Source: Nocardia niwae NBRC 108934 = DSM 45340
GTDB taxonomy: Bacteria; Actinomycetota; Actinomycetes; Mycobacteriales; Mycobacteriaceae
Direction: 5' to 3'
Assembly (NCBI RefSeq): GCF_001613465.1
Contig: NZ_BDCK01000022.1
Span: 1-64,000 of the forward strand
Length of the DNA stretch: 64,000 bases
Shown: positions 42,601-46,455 of the stretch, one piece after another
Position numbering within the stretch: the first letter of the stretch is position 1
How the letters are laid out: every line of letters begins with the position of its first letter
Notes under the pieces: generated by a model
The model's database searches: none
What the model saw: only the letters and a program-made list of their open reading frames with translations
What the model was told of the DNA's origin: nothing
Position numbers and translations under genes: made by a program

Positions 42601-44832
42601 CAGCATCGGATCCAGCAGCGGCGAGTGGAAGGCCGTCGCACCGGGAAGCCGCACCGCGCGGATCGACCATTCCCCGGCGGCGCGCACGATCCGGTCCACC
42701 GCGTCCACCGCTCCGGAGACCACGAACTGCCCGGGCCCGTTCACCGCGGCCACCGACACACTCGCCGCGAGCTCGTCCAGGAGTGTTTCGAACTGCGCGG
42801 GCGCGGCGAACACCGCCGCCATCGCCCCCCGCTGCTCCACTGCCTGCATCAGGCGACCGCGCTCGGCGGCCAAACGCAATCCGGCAGCGAGGTCGAACAC
42901 TCCCGCGACGGTCGCCGCCACCAGTTCACCGAGGCTGTGCCCCAGCACGACGTCGGGACGCACCCCGAACGCCGACCACAATTCGGCGCAGGCCCATTCG
43001 ATCGCGAACAGCGCCGGTTGCGCGTATTCGGTGCGGGTCAGCAACTCGTCGCTCGCCTCGAACAACACCGTCCGTAACCGCATGCCGCCGGGAAGCGGTT
43101 CGAGCAGCTGGTCACAGCGATCGAGCGCCGCGCGGAAAGCCGGGTACTTGCGGTCGAGCGCCGCGCCCATCCCCGCATACTGTGCGCCTTGCCCCGTGAA
43201 CAACATCGCGATCCGCGGCCTCCCCGCATCCGAGTCGGTAGACCGACCTGACGGGAGCGCGAGTTCGCGGGCCGCTTCCTCGGCGGTACGCGCCACGACC
43301 ACGCGCCGACGCGCGAAATGTGTGCGCCCCAGCGCCGCGGTGGCAGCGACATCGGCGAGCGGCGTCTCCGGCCGACGCAACTGCTCCGCGTAACGGCGCG
43401 AGAGCGTGTCGAGCGCAGCCGGGGTACGCGCCGAAAGAGCAAGCAGTGCAGGGCCCTCCGGTACCACGCGGGGCTGCGATGCGGGCGCCTGTTCCAGCAC
43501 GACATGCGCGTTTGTGCCCGCGAAACCGAACGAACTCACCCCCGCCAGCCGGGGTCGATCCGTGCGCGGCCAGGCGACCTCGCGGGTCGGGAGCGCCAGC
43601 GCGGTGCCGTCCAACGTGATCTTCGAGTTCAACGTGGCGAAATCATGCTGGGGCGGGATTCGCTCATGCTGCAGTTGCAGCACCACCTTGATCAGCCCGG
43701 CGATGCCCGCGGCCGCCTCGAGGTGACCGATCTGCGACTTCACCGAACCCAGCAGGCACACCGACCCGTCCGGGCGCGGCGCACCGAGAACCCCGGCCAG
43801 CGCGTCGATCTCGATCGGATCGCCCAGTGGCGTGCCGGTGCCGTGCGCCTCGACATAGCCGATCCGGTCGGCAGAGCACCCGGCGTCGGCCAGCGCGTCG
43901 CGCAGCAGTTCCCGCTGTGCCGTCGGGTTCGGCGCGGTGAGGCCCATGGAACGACCGTCGTGGTTCACGCTCGAGCCTCGGATGAGCGCCCGGATCGCGT
44001 CACCGTCGGCGATCGCCCGCGACAGCGTCTTCAGCACGACGACACCCGCGCCCTCGCCGCGCACATACCCGTTCGCGCGGGCGTCGAAGGGGCGACAGTG
44101 CCCGTCGGGTGACAGCGCGCCCATGCGGGCCAGCGCCTCCGAGGTGAGTTCGGATTGCAGGAGATTCACCCCACCCGCCAACGCGACGTCGCACTCCCCC
44201 GCGCGCAGACTGCGACACGCTTGATGCACCGCTACCAGCGACGACGAACACGCCGTGTCGATCGCCACCGCGGGCCCGCGTAACCCGAGCGCGTAGGACA
44301 CCCGCCCGGCCACGATGCTCGACATCGTGCCGGTGAGCGTGTGCGTGTCCACCGATTTCACCCAGTCCGGGGTGATCGTGCGCTGGTACTCCTGCCAGCT
44401 GACGCCGAGGAACACTCCGGCGCGGGCCGCGGCCGGGCTGTCGGGCAGCAGGGCGGCGTCTTCCATTGCCTCCCAAGCCACTTCGAGCGCAAGTCGCTGT
44501 TGTGGATCCATCGACGCCGCTTCGCGCGGCGCGATCCCGAAGAAGCCCGCATCGATGGCATCGATCGGCCCGGCCAGCAGACCGGCCCGCCGCCGAGCTC
44601 GCCGAGGCTCCGAATCCAGGACGGCCCAACGGTTTTGCGGCGCCTCGACGATCGCGCCGCGACCCGAGGACAGCAGTTCCCAGTACTGCTGCGGGGTTTG
44701 CGCGCCGCCGGGAAAACGGCAGCCGATACCCACCACGGCGATCGGCTCACGCTGCCGCCGCGCCTCCAGCTCCTGAATTCGGCGGAGCGCCCGCGTCAGC
44801 AAGACCCGTAGGTCATACCCATCATCCGACAT
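23251..44832 (-). CDS. Hybrid cis-AT/trans-AT modular PKS (7193 aa)
   Basis: Giant type I PKS. An N-terminal helix (residues 5-27, rich in Leu/Arg/Glu) looks like a docking segment. Domains: KS1-AT-DH-KR-ACP; KS2-DH-ER-KR-ACP with no AT; KS3-AT-DH-KR-ACP; KS4-KR-ACP with no AT; KS5. KS cysteines: 195, 1889, 3621, 5570, 6880. AT serines: 633 and 4062, both with AFHS-type malonyl motifs. ACP serines: 1619, 3360, 5245, 6625. KRs 1-3 carry LDD (B-type); KR4 does not. KS1-3 read like cis-AT domains, KS4-5 like trans-AT domains. The C-terminus after KS5 is a short Pro/Ser-rich tail. An in-frame ATG at 44850 is an alternative start. No loading domain is present, so a primed acyl chain must come from elsewhere. 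Confidence 0.95.
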   Translation of the reverse strand: MSDDGYDLRVLLTRALRRIQELEARRQREPIAVVGIGCRFPGGAQTPQQYWELLSSGRGAIVEAPQNRWAVLDSEPRRARRRAGLLAGPIDAIDAGFFGIAPREAASMDPQQRLALEVAWEAMEDAALLPDSPAAARAGVFLGVSWQEYQRTITPDWVKSVDTHTLTGTMSSIVAGRVSYALGLRGPAVAIDTACSSSLVAVHQACRSLRAGECDVALAGGVNLLQSELTSEALARMGALSPDGHCRPFDARANGYVRGEGAGVVVLKTLSRAIADGDAIRALIRGSSVNHDGRSMGLTAPNPTAQRELLRDALADAGCSADRIGYVEAHGTGTPLGDPIEIDALAGVLGAPRPDGSVCLLGSVKSQIGHLEAAAGIAGLIKVVLQLQHERIPPQHDFATLNSKITLDGTALALPTREVAWPRTDRPRLAGVSSFGFAGTNAHVVLEQAPASQPRVVPEGPALLALSARTPAALDTLSRRYAEQLRRPETPLADVAATAALGRTHFARRRVVVARTAEEAARELALPSGRSTDSDAGRPRIAMLFTGQGAQYAGMGAALDRKYPAFRAALDRCDQLLEPLPGGMRLRTVLFEASDELLTRTEYAQPALFAIEWACAELWSAFGVRPDVVLGHSLGELVAATVAGVFDLAAGLRLAAERGRLMQAVEQRGAMAAVFAAPAQFETLLDELAASVSVAAVNGPGQFVVSGAVDAVDRIVRAAGEWSIRAVRLPGATAFHSPLLDPMLDDFEAEVAALVPDPRAAAIPLVSNVTGTRIETRMDAAYWRAHARGTVRFAEGVRSVAELGVDAYLEVGPHPVLLEFGRPTAPGALWLPSMRRSAGDDEVLLTGLGELYRAGAEIEWSAVVPEGARRRNDLPTYPFERERFAVPNASPSPSAGYLAEHRFRDRAVVPAADLALRALRAAGGTDRELIDFVAARPVPLEELAEPFVSEAEDRTEVRFHVENGDVIAVSASVRAAEDRPDDAADLSAAQLALSTDWDAADFYRRCADAGLTFGPRFRWITRLWSGEGSVLAELRRPVELAGESDAWLPCLLDAAVQTGLALVARDTDAARLPVGIGRLRLSGQDAGAGAWALAERTGRTVRITVFDTAGAVVCDIEDVWFAESGTAGQSQDRDRMSGLTHRPTWTAAAVSPRGRGPAAALVVGVGPQADRLAAALRAAGTDAVAVERTTDPAVGTDARAVIYLADTEADDSADAARRETHFALGVVRQMARSVIDAPLSVVTVGATGALPGEPVRPAAAALWGLGAVARTELPELRCRLIDLPIGAHCDDHRLVSEIVSGADEHAVALRGRDRYTPRMQPSDDLGAMPRLDRGGAYLITGGRGALGLTAARVLAEAGAGTIVLAGRSAPVPEGEREVARIAALGARVESVVVDSADRVALARLLARFGNGFPRLAGVVHCAGVLDDALLIEQTADRVDRVFAGKVAGAWHLHELTADRSLELFVLFSSVSAVVGTAGQGNYAAANAYLDALARLRAARGLPAVSIAWGPWASTGMAEGLGDAARRAWAGHGVSELAVEDGARALRSLLAAEGVVAVFPAAAAVPAKAEAITQLDAREARDPQEPAELLEIVRTHAMTALGRTTAISDRAPLRELGLDSMMAVELRDALSADLGVRLPATLLFDHPTVAAVSEEVARISAKAARRTAREQAERRPITRISEQLTTPVYPTELPVTPSTPNVSQLTAGENGAAPDDYADAIAIIGMGCRYPGAVRGPADLWHLLDTETDAVTEVPAHRWDADAFFDPDPDAEGKTYTRWGGFIDGVEDFDAGFFGISVGEARMLDPQQRLLLETAWEALEHAGYPVGRLEGSRTGVFVGLMSNDYAERMARADIAPDAWFGTGNLSSVASGRLSYFLGANGPSLTIDTACSSSLVTVHTAVRSLRSGECDLALAGGATVVLTPSLDIYFARARGLAADGRCKSFDARADGVVWSDGAGMLVLKRLADARRDGDRVLGLVRGSAVNSDGRSQGLSAPNGPAQERVIRAALTDAALEAQDVDYVETHGTGTALGDPIEVNALASVLGESRTEATPLWIGSVKSNLGHTQAAAGIANIIKVIEALRHERIPASLHFRSGNPHIDWDSVAVRVVAEQRPWPRAQRPRRAGVSAFGISGTNAHVVLEEAPPTSDSGAADDAGPHLLVLSAKSADALRALAARYRDLLAARPQTALVDLCASAAVGRTHFDVRVAIGFDTAAQLRAALEDLASGVVTSGSVVEKSTGSADLARRYVDGSDIDWAAVYSGRRWRHIDLPTYPFQRKRHWLELTPRPADTHSSRTLRLTPEMFEGHRLHGVPTVPAAWLCVQLDEMAAQLPGSWEVTGLRLVEPLAVTAETVVRVELEHGPDGYGVHFVHPDAGSISFAQAKLTAEKQDSIAPPEAVTLDPDARIWPAYYDTVARLGLDLGTEYRCALEFRRLGDTEAEAVFRVPADRATVLDPILLDACLHTLVVTARAEGLFLPSRVGTARFFGGPAAGDAIVRCRVRVTEQSARVIVGDATLHSASGRPLASVHGVELLAAMSGAVSNPVSDEPDSSRFTRLLHHVEWVPVERGAFSTGEPAGRWLILADSPVGDAVAAELAARGAETVVVRPDDAADPFTSAFRGVVFGWTAASAQTRVDAVLRLTRAVDAAAHRPSALWLLTVDAQHVTPADRPDPDQALLWGLGRTLAAEHPEFGCRLLDLPAGFAADRIVDGLLSDRSGEFAIRDDRWLAARLADGPAPSAEYRLVADRSGEFDRMRLVSGLRRPPAAGEVEIAVAATGLNANDLWVASGIHPLGVLPLGSECAGRITAIGAGVEGLAVDDRVVALASASFASHVTVDQGMVALLPDHLSFTEGATVPYAFAAAWHALFELGGLRAGHRVLVHGSADGIGMAAVQLAAHAGAQVCVPGALRRWAQHAGLPVTHIDTWRSHGLGERVRTATAGHGLDVVVHTLGDGFAAQAPETLCEGGRFVEIVDPVQSGAIERPDGVGHRAFDPATADPRQLGAGLREVMALFEQRALTALPHAVHGIDRAAEAFRAMAHRDHPGRVVVAARDSPAAARDDRLPEGTYLVTGGFGGLGAAAARWLCERGARHLVLVGRRAPDAAGARLVESLRATGVRVTARQADVGDRAAVAALLQGVAESGLAPLRGVIHCAGVLDDGVVTEQTWSRFQTVLGPKYHAARHLDELTRDQPLELFVTYSSVAGVLGTPGQANYAAANAALDALAWRRRAEGLPALSIAWGPFADVGMAADRADVTARLARRGLPPLYEADAATALEHLLRSGSTAPGVFEFVPDRWYAQRTPHVTAAAPPRPRPETAGAPETPDALAPWEALVQRVAMRVLDRAAALDPEVPLHDTGVDSLTGMELRAALAAEVGMPLPAGLVFDYPTVRDMAQFLHRKGAAAPAAVQDEIAEVPLPTSSPSETSSAEQPVEQQFSTERELGSDQDDDPIVIVGMSCRFPGGVRTPEDFWELLWHGRDAITEVPPQRWDIDAYYDPDPAALGTMYTRWGGFVDGADEFDPAFFGIGAAEARAMDPQQRLLLETTWEALERSGRAPGALAGSRTGVFVGLCFSEYPATPIRAVDPTAIGAYSVIGSAPSVAAGRLAYALGLQGPAMTLDTACSSSLVAMQAAADGLRAGRCDLAVVGGVNLQLAAETTIGFCRLASLSPDGRSRAFDADANGYVRADGCGVLVLTRLSQARRHGDRVLAVVRGVAVNHDGRSNGLTAPNGPAQQRVISDALQRAGLRPEAVDYVETHGTGTPLGDPIEATALAEVYGASRTHPLLIGSVKTNIGHTEAAAGVAGVIKAVLMLQHRRIPPSLHFRTPNPLIDWAGLPLEVVREARDWPRTGNEPAIGISSFGMSGTNAHVIVTQGDPVQMPRPETPGAQVLVLSARDETALADIARHWAEEIASERAAFGDLAYTAATARTHFDERLAVVADTGAAAARELRDRPPTLIRGRAERTARPKVALLFTGQGSQYPGMARELFDSEPVFRDALRQCDAVLGPIADGIGLVEAVYGDHGPDLLRRTVFTQPVLFAVEWALWELWRAWGISPAAVLGHSVGEYVAACAAGAMSMEDALRLVAVRGQLMQRLPDGGGMMALDAPAEQVSPLVARYEPEVSIAGYNGPAQVVVAGPEAVLDRLREELSASGFRSTALTVSHAFHSAAMDPILDDLAVAAARATMTDPSIPLVSNLTGAPLRAGELRPEYWVRHARQPVRFAQGMRAMAELGIGDFLEIGPQPTLSTLGGRVLSDSARFVASLRRGRGDRETMMTALGQLYVAGVPVDWEQVHRPHDRRRVLAPTYAFQRQRYWIEQGAFATPGLSAAGRPDAAMRSPADDASLAPSRSGSSSPRTEDAPSAAPATVASGQPSSSMEPSTAGSTSMRGPNGLSEPGQPVRLAPLSEPAATAEASVPARLGASHASSDAGTPHRDLAARPENAAVPAPADRATGADYPNPSSGTTSFDLILAPDSPRYLADHVVDQSVVVPGAWFVASIADRARSLVAGEVVAIDDLVITHGLTLTGPQSVRVGFEPTADGLAVRVTTEGSGTHARALVRTAARRIPDGAGLAEILGNCPEHLDASTFYELLARAGLPYGPAFRRVVDVRFGRHECLVTLADPETGTGTETVHPVLLDAAFQATYAAMSPRAEQRTWVPFAVDQVLVSVVAGTVRFGHVRVVEQTPQLCVADVRLLDEEGKPVLVANGLRVMPTPTPHSGGQSSDAPHDRFLADTYRMDWQGTGSPLPASAVGRWLILGASGDFADRLADALRARGAECVLARPGHGFAFRADDEFEVDLGVPAAVRALLGAVSDGRTPLRGIVSAVALSADDAPAPVVAERLVVGAVHLVQAAASAGEPAVWLVTRHGQRVDSVDPVAPEQSALWGFARTAQLEHREMGCRVLDLDWSTDAATAADALVAPEAPRQLALRRGCPLVPRLVPVEAVPDVFASGAGQTVLVTGGLGGVGLRLARWFVDRGWPELVLAGRSAPDARAESVIAELRERGARIRVRALDVADRGAVAATLAWIDRELPPLAGVVHLAGVLDDGVIAEQTTTRVGHVLAPKTFGAWHLHELTSGRSLRFFLLFSSAAAVVGLPGQSSYGAANAFLDGVAESRRVSGSSALSIAWGPWAETGMVERLDNGAVQRLARRGYGMLRPAQALDTLARLIGSTTPAVTAMPLALTAVTGADVPDVLSDSLVRVENEVATTNDTDLSESMEALVRRCLELAPGDDLDRPLHELGLDSVAALEIRDELSRSSGHRLPATLAFEYPTPRAVVGLLVRLGSAGKPSAPPSIERRGDSSDRTAARTPPATALPPRTSTTSNGAVATRPQTGNGSAAADEPAADGVPGPGDNPPVHSAPQPVTRPASDNSFAPRTTPTASAVPGSGHHTDAVGDIAIVGVSGRYPGADGLDAYWRVLVEGRDCVTEIPRDRWDHTRYFFPDRHNPFTAYTKWGGFLDDVDCFDPLFFAISPREAEILDPQERLFLQTAWAALEDAGHSRADLARGGLRPEQAGVFVGVMWGTYQMFGAEESRLGRGTLPGSTFWSIPNRVSHALDFQGPSMAVDTACSSSLTALHLACQSIRTGECRLALVGGVNLSLHPYKFVALSQGQFASTDGRCRSFGAGGDGYVASEGVGAMVLRPLADAEADGDTIYGVIKGSAINHGGRVNGFTVPNPDVQAAVIRSALRAGGVDPASVSYIEAHGTGTALGDPIEIAGLAKVFGRSGRSELPIGSVKSNVGHLEAAAGVAALTKVLLQLRYRTIVPSLHATPPNPNIDFASTPFRIPGQPLPWPGGDPARPRRATVSSFGAGGANANVVIEEYVDRRPETRFSGGQVVPVSARDGERLAQYVAALDRYLADQQPNLADLAYTMQAGRQAGGVRAAFVARDIDQLRAAVRAWVDDAPGARSCRDAGEDSRIARWLGGGDIEWAGVRDPGPRRRIPAPTYPFARERYWIPDVATAPGSDPMPTSQSALRPGPDAAPQFAPSRQTGPGADPVARSVPREQSTSGPDFTSLPQPTPRQPSAASPSFVPAPTLDPRSTRTPETPQSAPGQWSGAGLPQLSPDPSAAEFGPAQSPSAAWPAPDQQPATTWAPASPERRLLVPIWREAPLSIGDLRSRRALVVYDARTPHALTAALVDAVGDPGRLVRLSDLPGDLNRADFGAGAAVGRELAARYPDTDCVLDVCDLVPAPASRATGDLGRMGLYQGVIEARTGSLVLVHAAAGHPGAGGPESAPLGGLVAALAEEIRDVRTRSVHVVAEREAVCADPARLLAILGAECADDRAPRVRYRDGRREAVELADATPRAGLVVDPARTYVVTGGTRGIGAEFAAALVERGARRLAVLGRETLPPEPEWDRVAAGSGPVADKVRRLVALRDRGVAVRTYFGSLTDETALSGFFDRVRRELGPIGGVLHCAGSVSSESPAFVRKSGPAVATVLEPKLAGTAVLADVLSADRPDFFVLFSSVSAVLPGLAVGLSDYAMANAHLDRFAEAQHASGRPWFRSINWPSFRGTGFGEVTSAAYRATGLPALSAAEGFELLDAALGVHAPVVLPYHGAALHLSTRTHRPAPEVASAPAARPAPVNGSAAAYQELLRIFSDELKLAPARFEGDKRFEEYGADSVLIASAVRRIEQVVEAPFDPALVLEFPTLDALAGLLTEQFPERFAPEAPPDPPADPQPAPDDRPRAPQPRAPQPSVATWAADARRGRAAEPIAVIGIGCRLPGGDTPEAFWRLLAAGESGIREVDPARWDPARYYRPAGGPGLTNSKWGGFVDGVDLFDPEYFGVTDDLAWQMDPLQRLLLETSVLATTDAGYRREELAGKRVGVYAGSRTANYFHRIPVPDRHTVIGIGQNFIAARISDYFDWHAGNVVLDSACSSSLLSVHLACQALRAGEVDAALAGGVEVLLDEMPFVTLSAAGVLSPHGRCATFSEDADGFVPGEGAALLLLKRLDDALADGDRIYSVLRGSAIGNDGHTMGITTPNMRAQIEVVTAALEVAGMSPDALSYLEAHGTGTMIGDPIELKGLATVLGDRSRGPEPCAVGSVKTNIGHLLSAAGIAGAVKTILAVHHAALPPSLHCDNLNPRFKFTGSPLQVNRELRPWRPADGRPRAAGVSSFGFGGTNAHLVVEQAPDGHRPTRRPLDPPAFRKRSFMLPKTVPSTSTEPAPRIVVPMTPSAPAPSFLRVEPLR
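24696..28648 (-). other. PKS module 4: KS-KR-ACP, no AT
   Basis: KS4 (Cys5570 in DTACSSSLTALH) has the trans-AT-type stretch GGVNLSLHPYKFVAL and INHGGRVNGFTVPNP. After the flanking PTYPFARERYW comes a linker of about 140 residues rich in Pro, Ser, Thr and Gln (about 26970-26540). The KR has GGTRGIGAEFA and lacks the LDD motif. ACP Ser6625 is in YGADSVLIA. Predicted beta-hydroxy unit, possibly dehydrated later by the module 5 DH. Confidence 0.9.
28652..34494 (-). other. PKS module 3: KS-AT-DH-KR-ACP
   Basis: KS3 Cys3621; AT Ser4062 in GHSVGE with SHAFHS (malonyl type); a linker of about 150 residues rich in Ser, Pro and Ala; DH with His4481 in DHVVDQSVVVPG and Asp4637 in HPVLLDAAFQ; KR with GGLGGVGLRLA and LDD; ACP Ser5245 in LGLDSVAAL. 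A complete cis-AT module expected to give an alkene. Confidence 0.92.
34498..39685 (-). other. PKS module 2: KS-DH-ER-KR-ACP, AT missing
   Basis: KS2 Cys1889 in DTACSSSLVTVH. Only about 130 residues lie between the KS and the DH: the KS-AT linker (LLVLSAKSADALRAL) runs directly into the post-AT motif LPTYPFQRKRHW, with no GQG or GHS motif between. DH has His2307 in HRLHGVPTVP and a DACLH motif. ER has NANDLWVASG and VLVHGSADGIGMAA. KR has GGFGGLGAAAA and LDD. ACP Ser3360 in TGVDSLTGM. Fully reducing module that needs malonyl in trans. Confidence 0.92.
39690..44748 (-). other. PKS module 1: KS-AT-DH-KR-ACP
   Basis: KS1 with Cys195, His330 (EAHGTGTPLGDP) and His370 (KSQIGHLEAAAG). AT Ser633 in GHSLGELVAA with TAFHS (malonyl type). 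DH with His901 and Asp1053 in LLDAAVQ; the Gly of the first motif is Asp here. KR with GGRGALGLTAA, LDD and SSVSAVVGTAGQGNYAAAN. ACP Ser1619 in LGLDSMMAV. Complete cis-AT module giving an alkene. Confidence 0.92.
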
Positions 44833-44871
44833 CCGCGCCGTCACCCACATCTTGCCAAAGTTGTGACGTGG

Positions 44872-44900
44872 AACATACGACGGGCCCGGTTATGCGTCAA
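44872..44900 (-). promoter_or_regulatory. Sigma70-like promoter of the PKS operon
   Basis: On the minus strand, TTGACG (44900-44895) and TATGTT (44877-44872) are separated by exactly 17 bp, a good -35/-10 pair. Transcription would begin near 44865, giving a leader of about 15 or 33 bases to the two possible ATG codons. Confidence 0.6.
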
Positions 44901-44920
44901 TTACACGATGTATGCACAAA

Positions 44921-44936
44921 GGTAACTAAAGTTACC
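44921..44936. promoter_or_regulatory. Perfect inverted repeat upstream of the PKS promoter
   Basis: GGTAAC-TAAA-GTTACC, a perfect 6+6 palindrome, ends about 20 bp upstream of the -35 box of the PKS promoter. That is a usual place for an activator or a repressor to bind. The protein that binds it is not evident; the HxlR regulator just upstream is one candidate. Confidence 0.5.
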
Positions 44937-44974
44937 AACTAGTAGCTTGATCTTTCGCTCAACGATGTTGCCCG

Positions 44975-44989
44975 AGTGAAACATTCACT
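44975..44989. promoter_or_regulatory. Inverted repeat after the HxlR gene
   Basis: AGTGAA-ACA-TTCACT, perfect 6-bp arms with a 3-bp spacer, lies 11 bases past the HxlR stop. ATTCACT is repeated directly at the gene end. It may be a second operator of the PKS promoter region; the short arms make a terminator unlikely. Confidence 0.3.
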
Positions 44990-44999
44990 TTTGAAGGAT

Positions 45000-45359
45000 T
45001 CACTCCGACTGGGGCTGCCTGCGGGACGCGCCGATCCGTTCGATCCGGTCGCGTCCCCACGCGCCCAACGGTTCCAGCGCGGCGTCGAGCGCGACCCCGA
45101 CCTCGGTCAGCCGGTATTCCACTCGCGGCGGCACTTCGCGATACACGGTTCGGCTGACGATGCCGTCCTCCTCCAGCTCGCGCAGTTGCTGGATCAGCAT
45201 CTTCTCCGAGACCCCCGGCAGCCCCTTACGCAGTTCGCCGAAGCGCCGGACGCCGTGGTTGTCCAGCTCCCACAGGATCAGTGCCTTCCACTTCCCGCCG
45301 ACGACGTCCATCGCGGCGTCGATGCCGCAGAAGTACGGTCCCGACCTTTTCGTGCTCAT
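45000..45359 (-). CDS. HxlR-family winged-helix regulator
   Basis: 119 aa, a complete single-domain HxlR protein: CGIDAAMDVVGGKWKALILWEL, then the recognition-helix region FGELRKGLPGVSEKMLIQQLRELEEDGIV and the wing RTVYREVPPRVEYRLTE (lengths broken for reading). Cys11 is at the place of the redox-sensing Cys of YodB/HypR-type members, so it may sense electrophiles or thiol stress. It is divergent from the imine reductase, with an inverted repeat between them, and lies 5' of the PKS operon in the same direction. It most likely controls itself and the imine reductase; control of the PKS genes is possible but unproven. Confidence 0.9.
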   Translation of the reverse strand: MSTKRSGPYFCGIDAAMDVVGGKWKALILWELDNHGVRRFGELRKGLPGVSEKMLIQQLRELEEDGIVSRTVYREVPPRVEYRLTEVGVALDAALEPLGAWGRDRIERIGASRRQPQSE

Positions 45360-45393
45360 CGCAACCTCTCCACCTGCTCACAAACCAATGGGT

Positions 45394-45420
45394 AAGTACC
45401 GGACAAAATAGTAGGTACTT
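45394..45420. promoter_or_regulatory. Probable HxlR operator
   Basis: AAGTACC-N13-GGTACTT, perfect 7-bp arms, lies in the divergent gap 35 bp upstream of the HxlR start and 82 bp upstream of the imine reductase. AGTACC/GGTACT-type repeats fit the sites known for HxlR proteins. It would let one dimer control both genes. Confidence 0.55.
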
Positions 45421-45501
45421 GCCTCCCCGCAGGATAGCGAGCAATCTTGGTCGCAGCGCGCTGACCAGGACGTTTCCCTATCCCAAGGAGTTGACCCCGC
45501 A

Positions 45502-46371
45502 ATGGCGGAGACCACGAAGACCCCGGCGACCATCCTGGGCCTCGGCGCGATGGGCCGCGCACTGGCCGCGACCTTCTCGAAGGCCGGCGTGCCGGTGACC
45601 GTCTGGAATCGCACCCCGGGCAAGGACACCGAGCTCCTCGCCGCCGGAGCCGTCCGAGCCGCGACCCTCGCCGAGGCGATCGATGCCGGCGGTCCGATCA
45701 TCGCGGTCCTGCTCGACCACGCGTCGGTGCATGCCACGCTCGACCCCGTGGCCGACCGGCTGGCCGGACGGCAACTGATCAATCTCACCAGCACCGCCCC
45801 GGGAGAGGCGCGCGAACTCGCCGCCTGGGCGGCCGGACTCGACTGCGAGTACCTCGACGGCGGAATCATGGCGGTGCCACCCATGATCGGACTGCCCGGC
45901 GCAGCCATCCTCTACAGCGGCTCGCAGGCGGTCTTCGACGCGCACCGCGAAACTCTCGAATTGCTCGCCGCCGCAGAATACTTCGGTGAGGACGCGGGCT
46001 TCGCCTCGACCTACGACTTCGCCCTGCTCGCCACCATGTACGCGATGTTCGGCGGCTTCCTGCACGGTGCGGCGATGATGCGCTCGGTCGGCGTCTCCGC
46101 CGCGGAATTCGGCCGGCGAGCCGCCGGGTGGGTCAGCGCGATGACCGGGTCACTGCCACACCAGGGCGCCGTCATCGACACCGCCGCCTACACCGACCCC
46201 GTCCAATCGATCGCATTTCACAAAGCCGCGCTCGACGCGATCAACCGCGCCAGTCGCGACGCGAATATCACGCTCGACTTCGTCGCCCCCCTGAAAAACC
46301 TTCTCGACCGTCAGGTGGCAGACGGCCGCGGTGCGCTGGGGTTCGAACGCACTTTTGAAGAACTCCTCTGA
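45502..46371 (+). CDS. Imine reductase-family NADPH oxidoreductase
   Basis: 289 aa with the beta-hydroxyacid dehydrogenase/IRED architecture: N-terminal Rossmann fold with GLGAMGRALA (13-22) and WNRTPGK (35-41), a long linking helix, then the dimerisation domain. LINLTSTAPGEARELAAWA followed by YLDGGIMAVPP is the signature of imine reductases, and STYDFALLATMY holds the helix where IREDs carry the catalytic Asp or Tyr. It lacks the catalytic Lys of hydroxyisobutyrate dehydrogenases. AAGGAG at 45485-45490 precedes the ATG. Divergent from HxlR, so probably induced by a compound HxlR senses. The natural substrate is unknown, as for most of the family. Confidence 0.88.
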   Translation: MAETTKTPATILGLGAMGRALAATFSKAGVPVTVWNRTPGKDTELLAAGAVRAATLAEAIDAGGPIIAVLLDHASVHATLDPVADRLAGRQLINLTSTAPGEARELAAWAAGLDCEYLDGGIMAVPPMIGLPGAAILYSGSQAVFDAHRETLELLAAAEYFGEDAGFASTYDFALLATMYAMFGGFLHGAAMMRSVGVSAAEFGRRAAGWVSAMTGSLPHQGAVIDTAAYTDPVQSIAFHKAALDAINRASRDANITLDFVAPLKNLLDRQVADGRGALGFERTFEELL

Positions 46372-46409
46372 CCCGCGCGCCGCGAATTCACCTTCTCGTG
46401 CTTGCCGAA

Positions 46410-46455
46410 TTGCTCGGCGCCGGTCGCGGCAATGAACCCGCGCGGCGCCGAGCAA
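46410..46455 (+). terminator. Strong hairpin after the imine reductase
   Basis: TTGCTCGGCGCC (46410-46421) is repeated inverted as GGCGCCGAGCAA (46444-46455): a perfect 12-bp stem with a 22-base loop, 38 bases past the stop codon. No U-run follows, as is common in actinobacteria. Nothing else is seen in the 233-bp gap 46372-46604. Confidence 0.6.

Noticed and set aside
37249..43077. Plus-strand open frame of 1942 codons opposite the large PKS
   Set aside because: Its translation is rich in Arg, Gly and His with no domain, and it mirrors the codons of the PKS. Long antisense frames are usual in DNA of this GC content.
15..44832. A tylosin/mycinamicin-type macrolide cluster
   Set aside because: The TylE/MycE and TylCIII relatives suggest it, but there are no P450s, no dTDP-sugar genes, no macrolide thioesterase, and the chain is released by a reductase.
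11147..44832. Repeated KS/ACP segments as assembly artefact or recent tandem repeats
   Set aside because: The copies differ in sequence, flanking domains and motif detail, as expected for normal PKS modules, and the frames stay open throughout.
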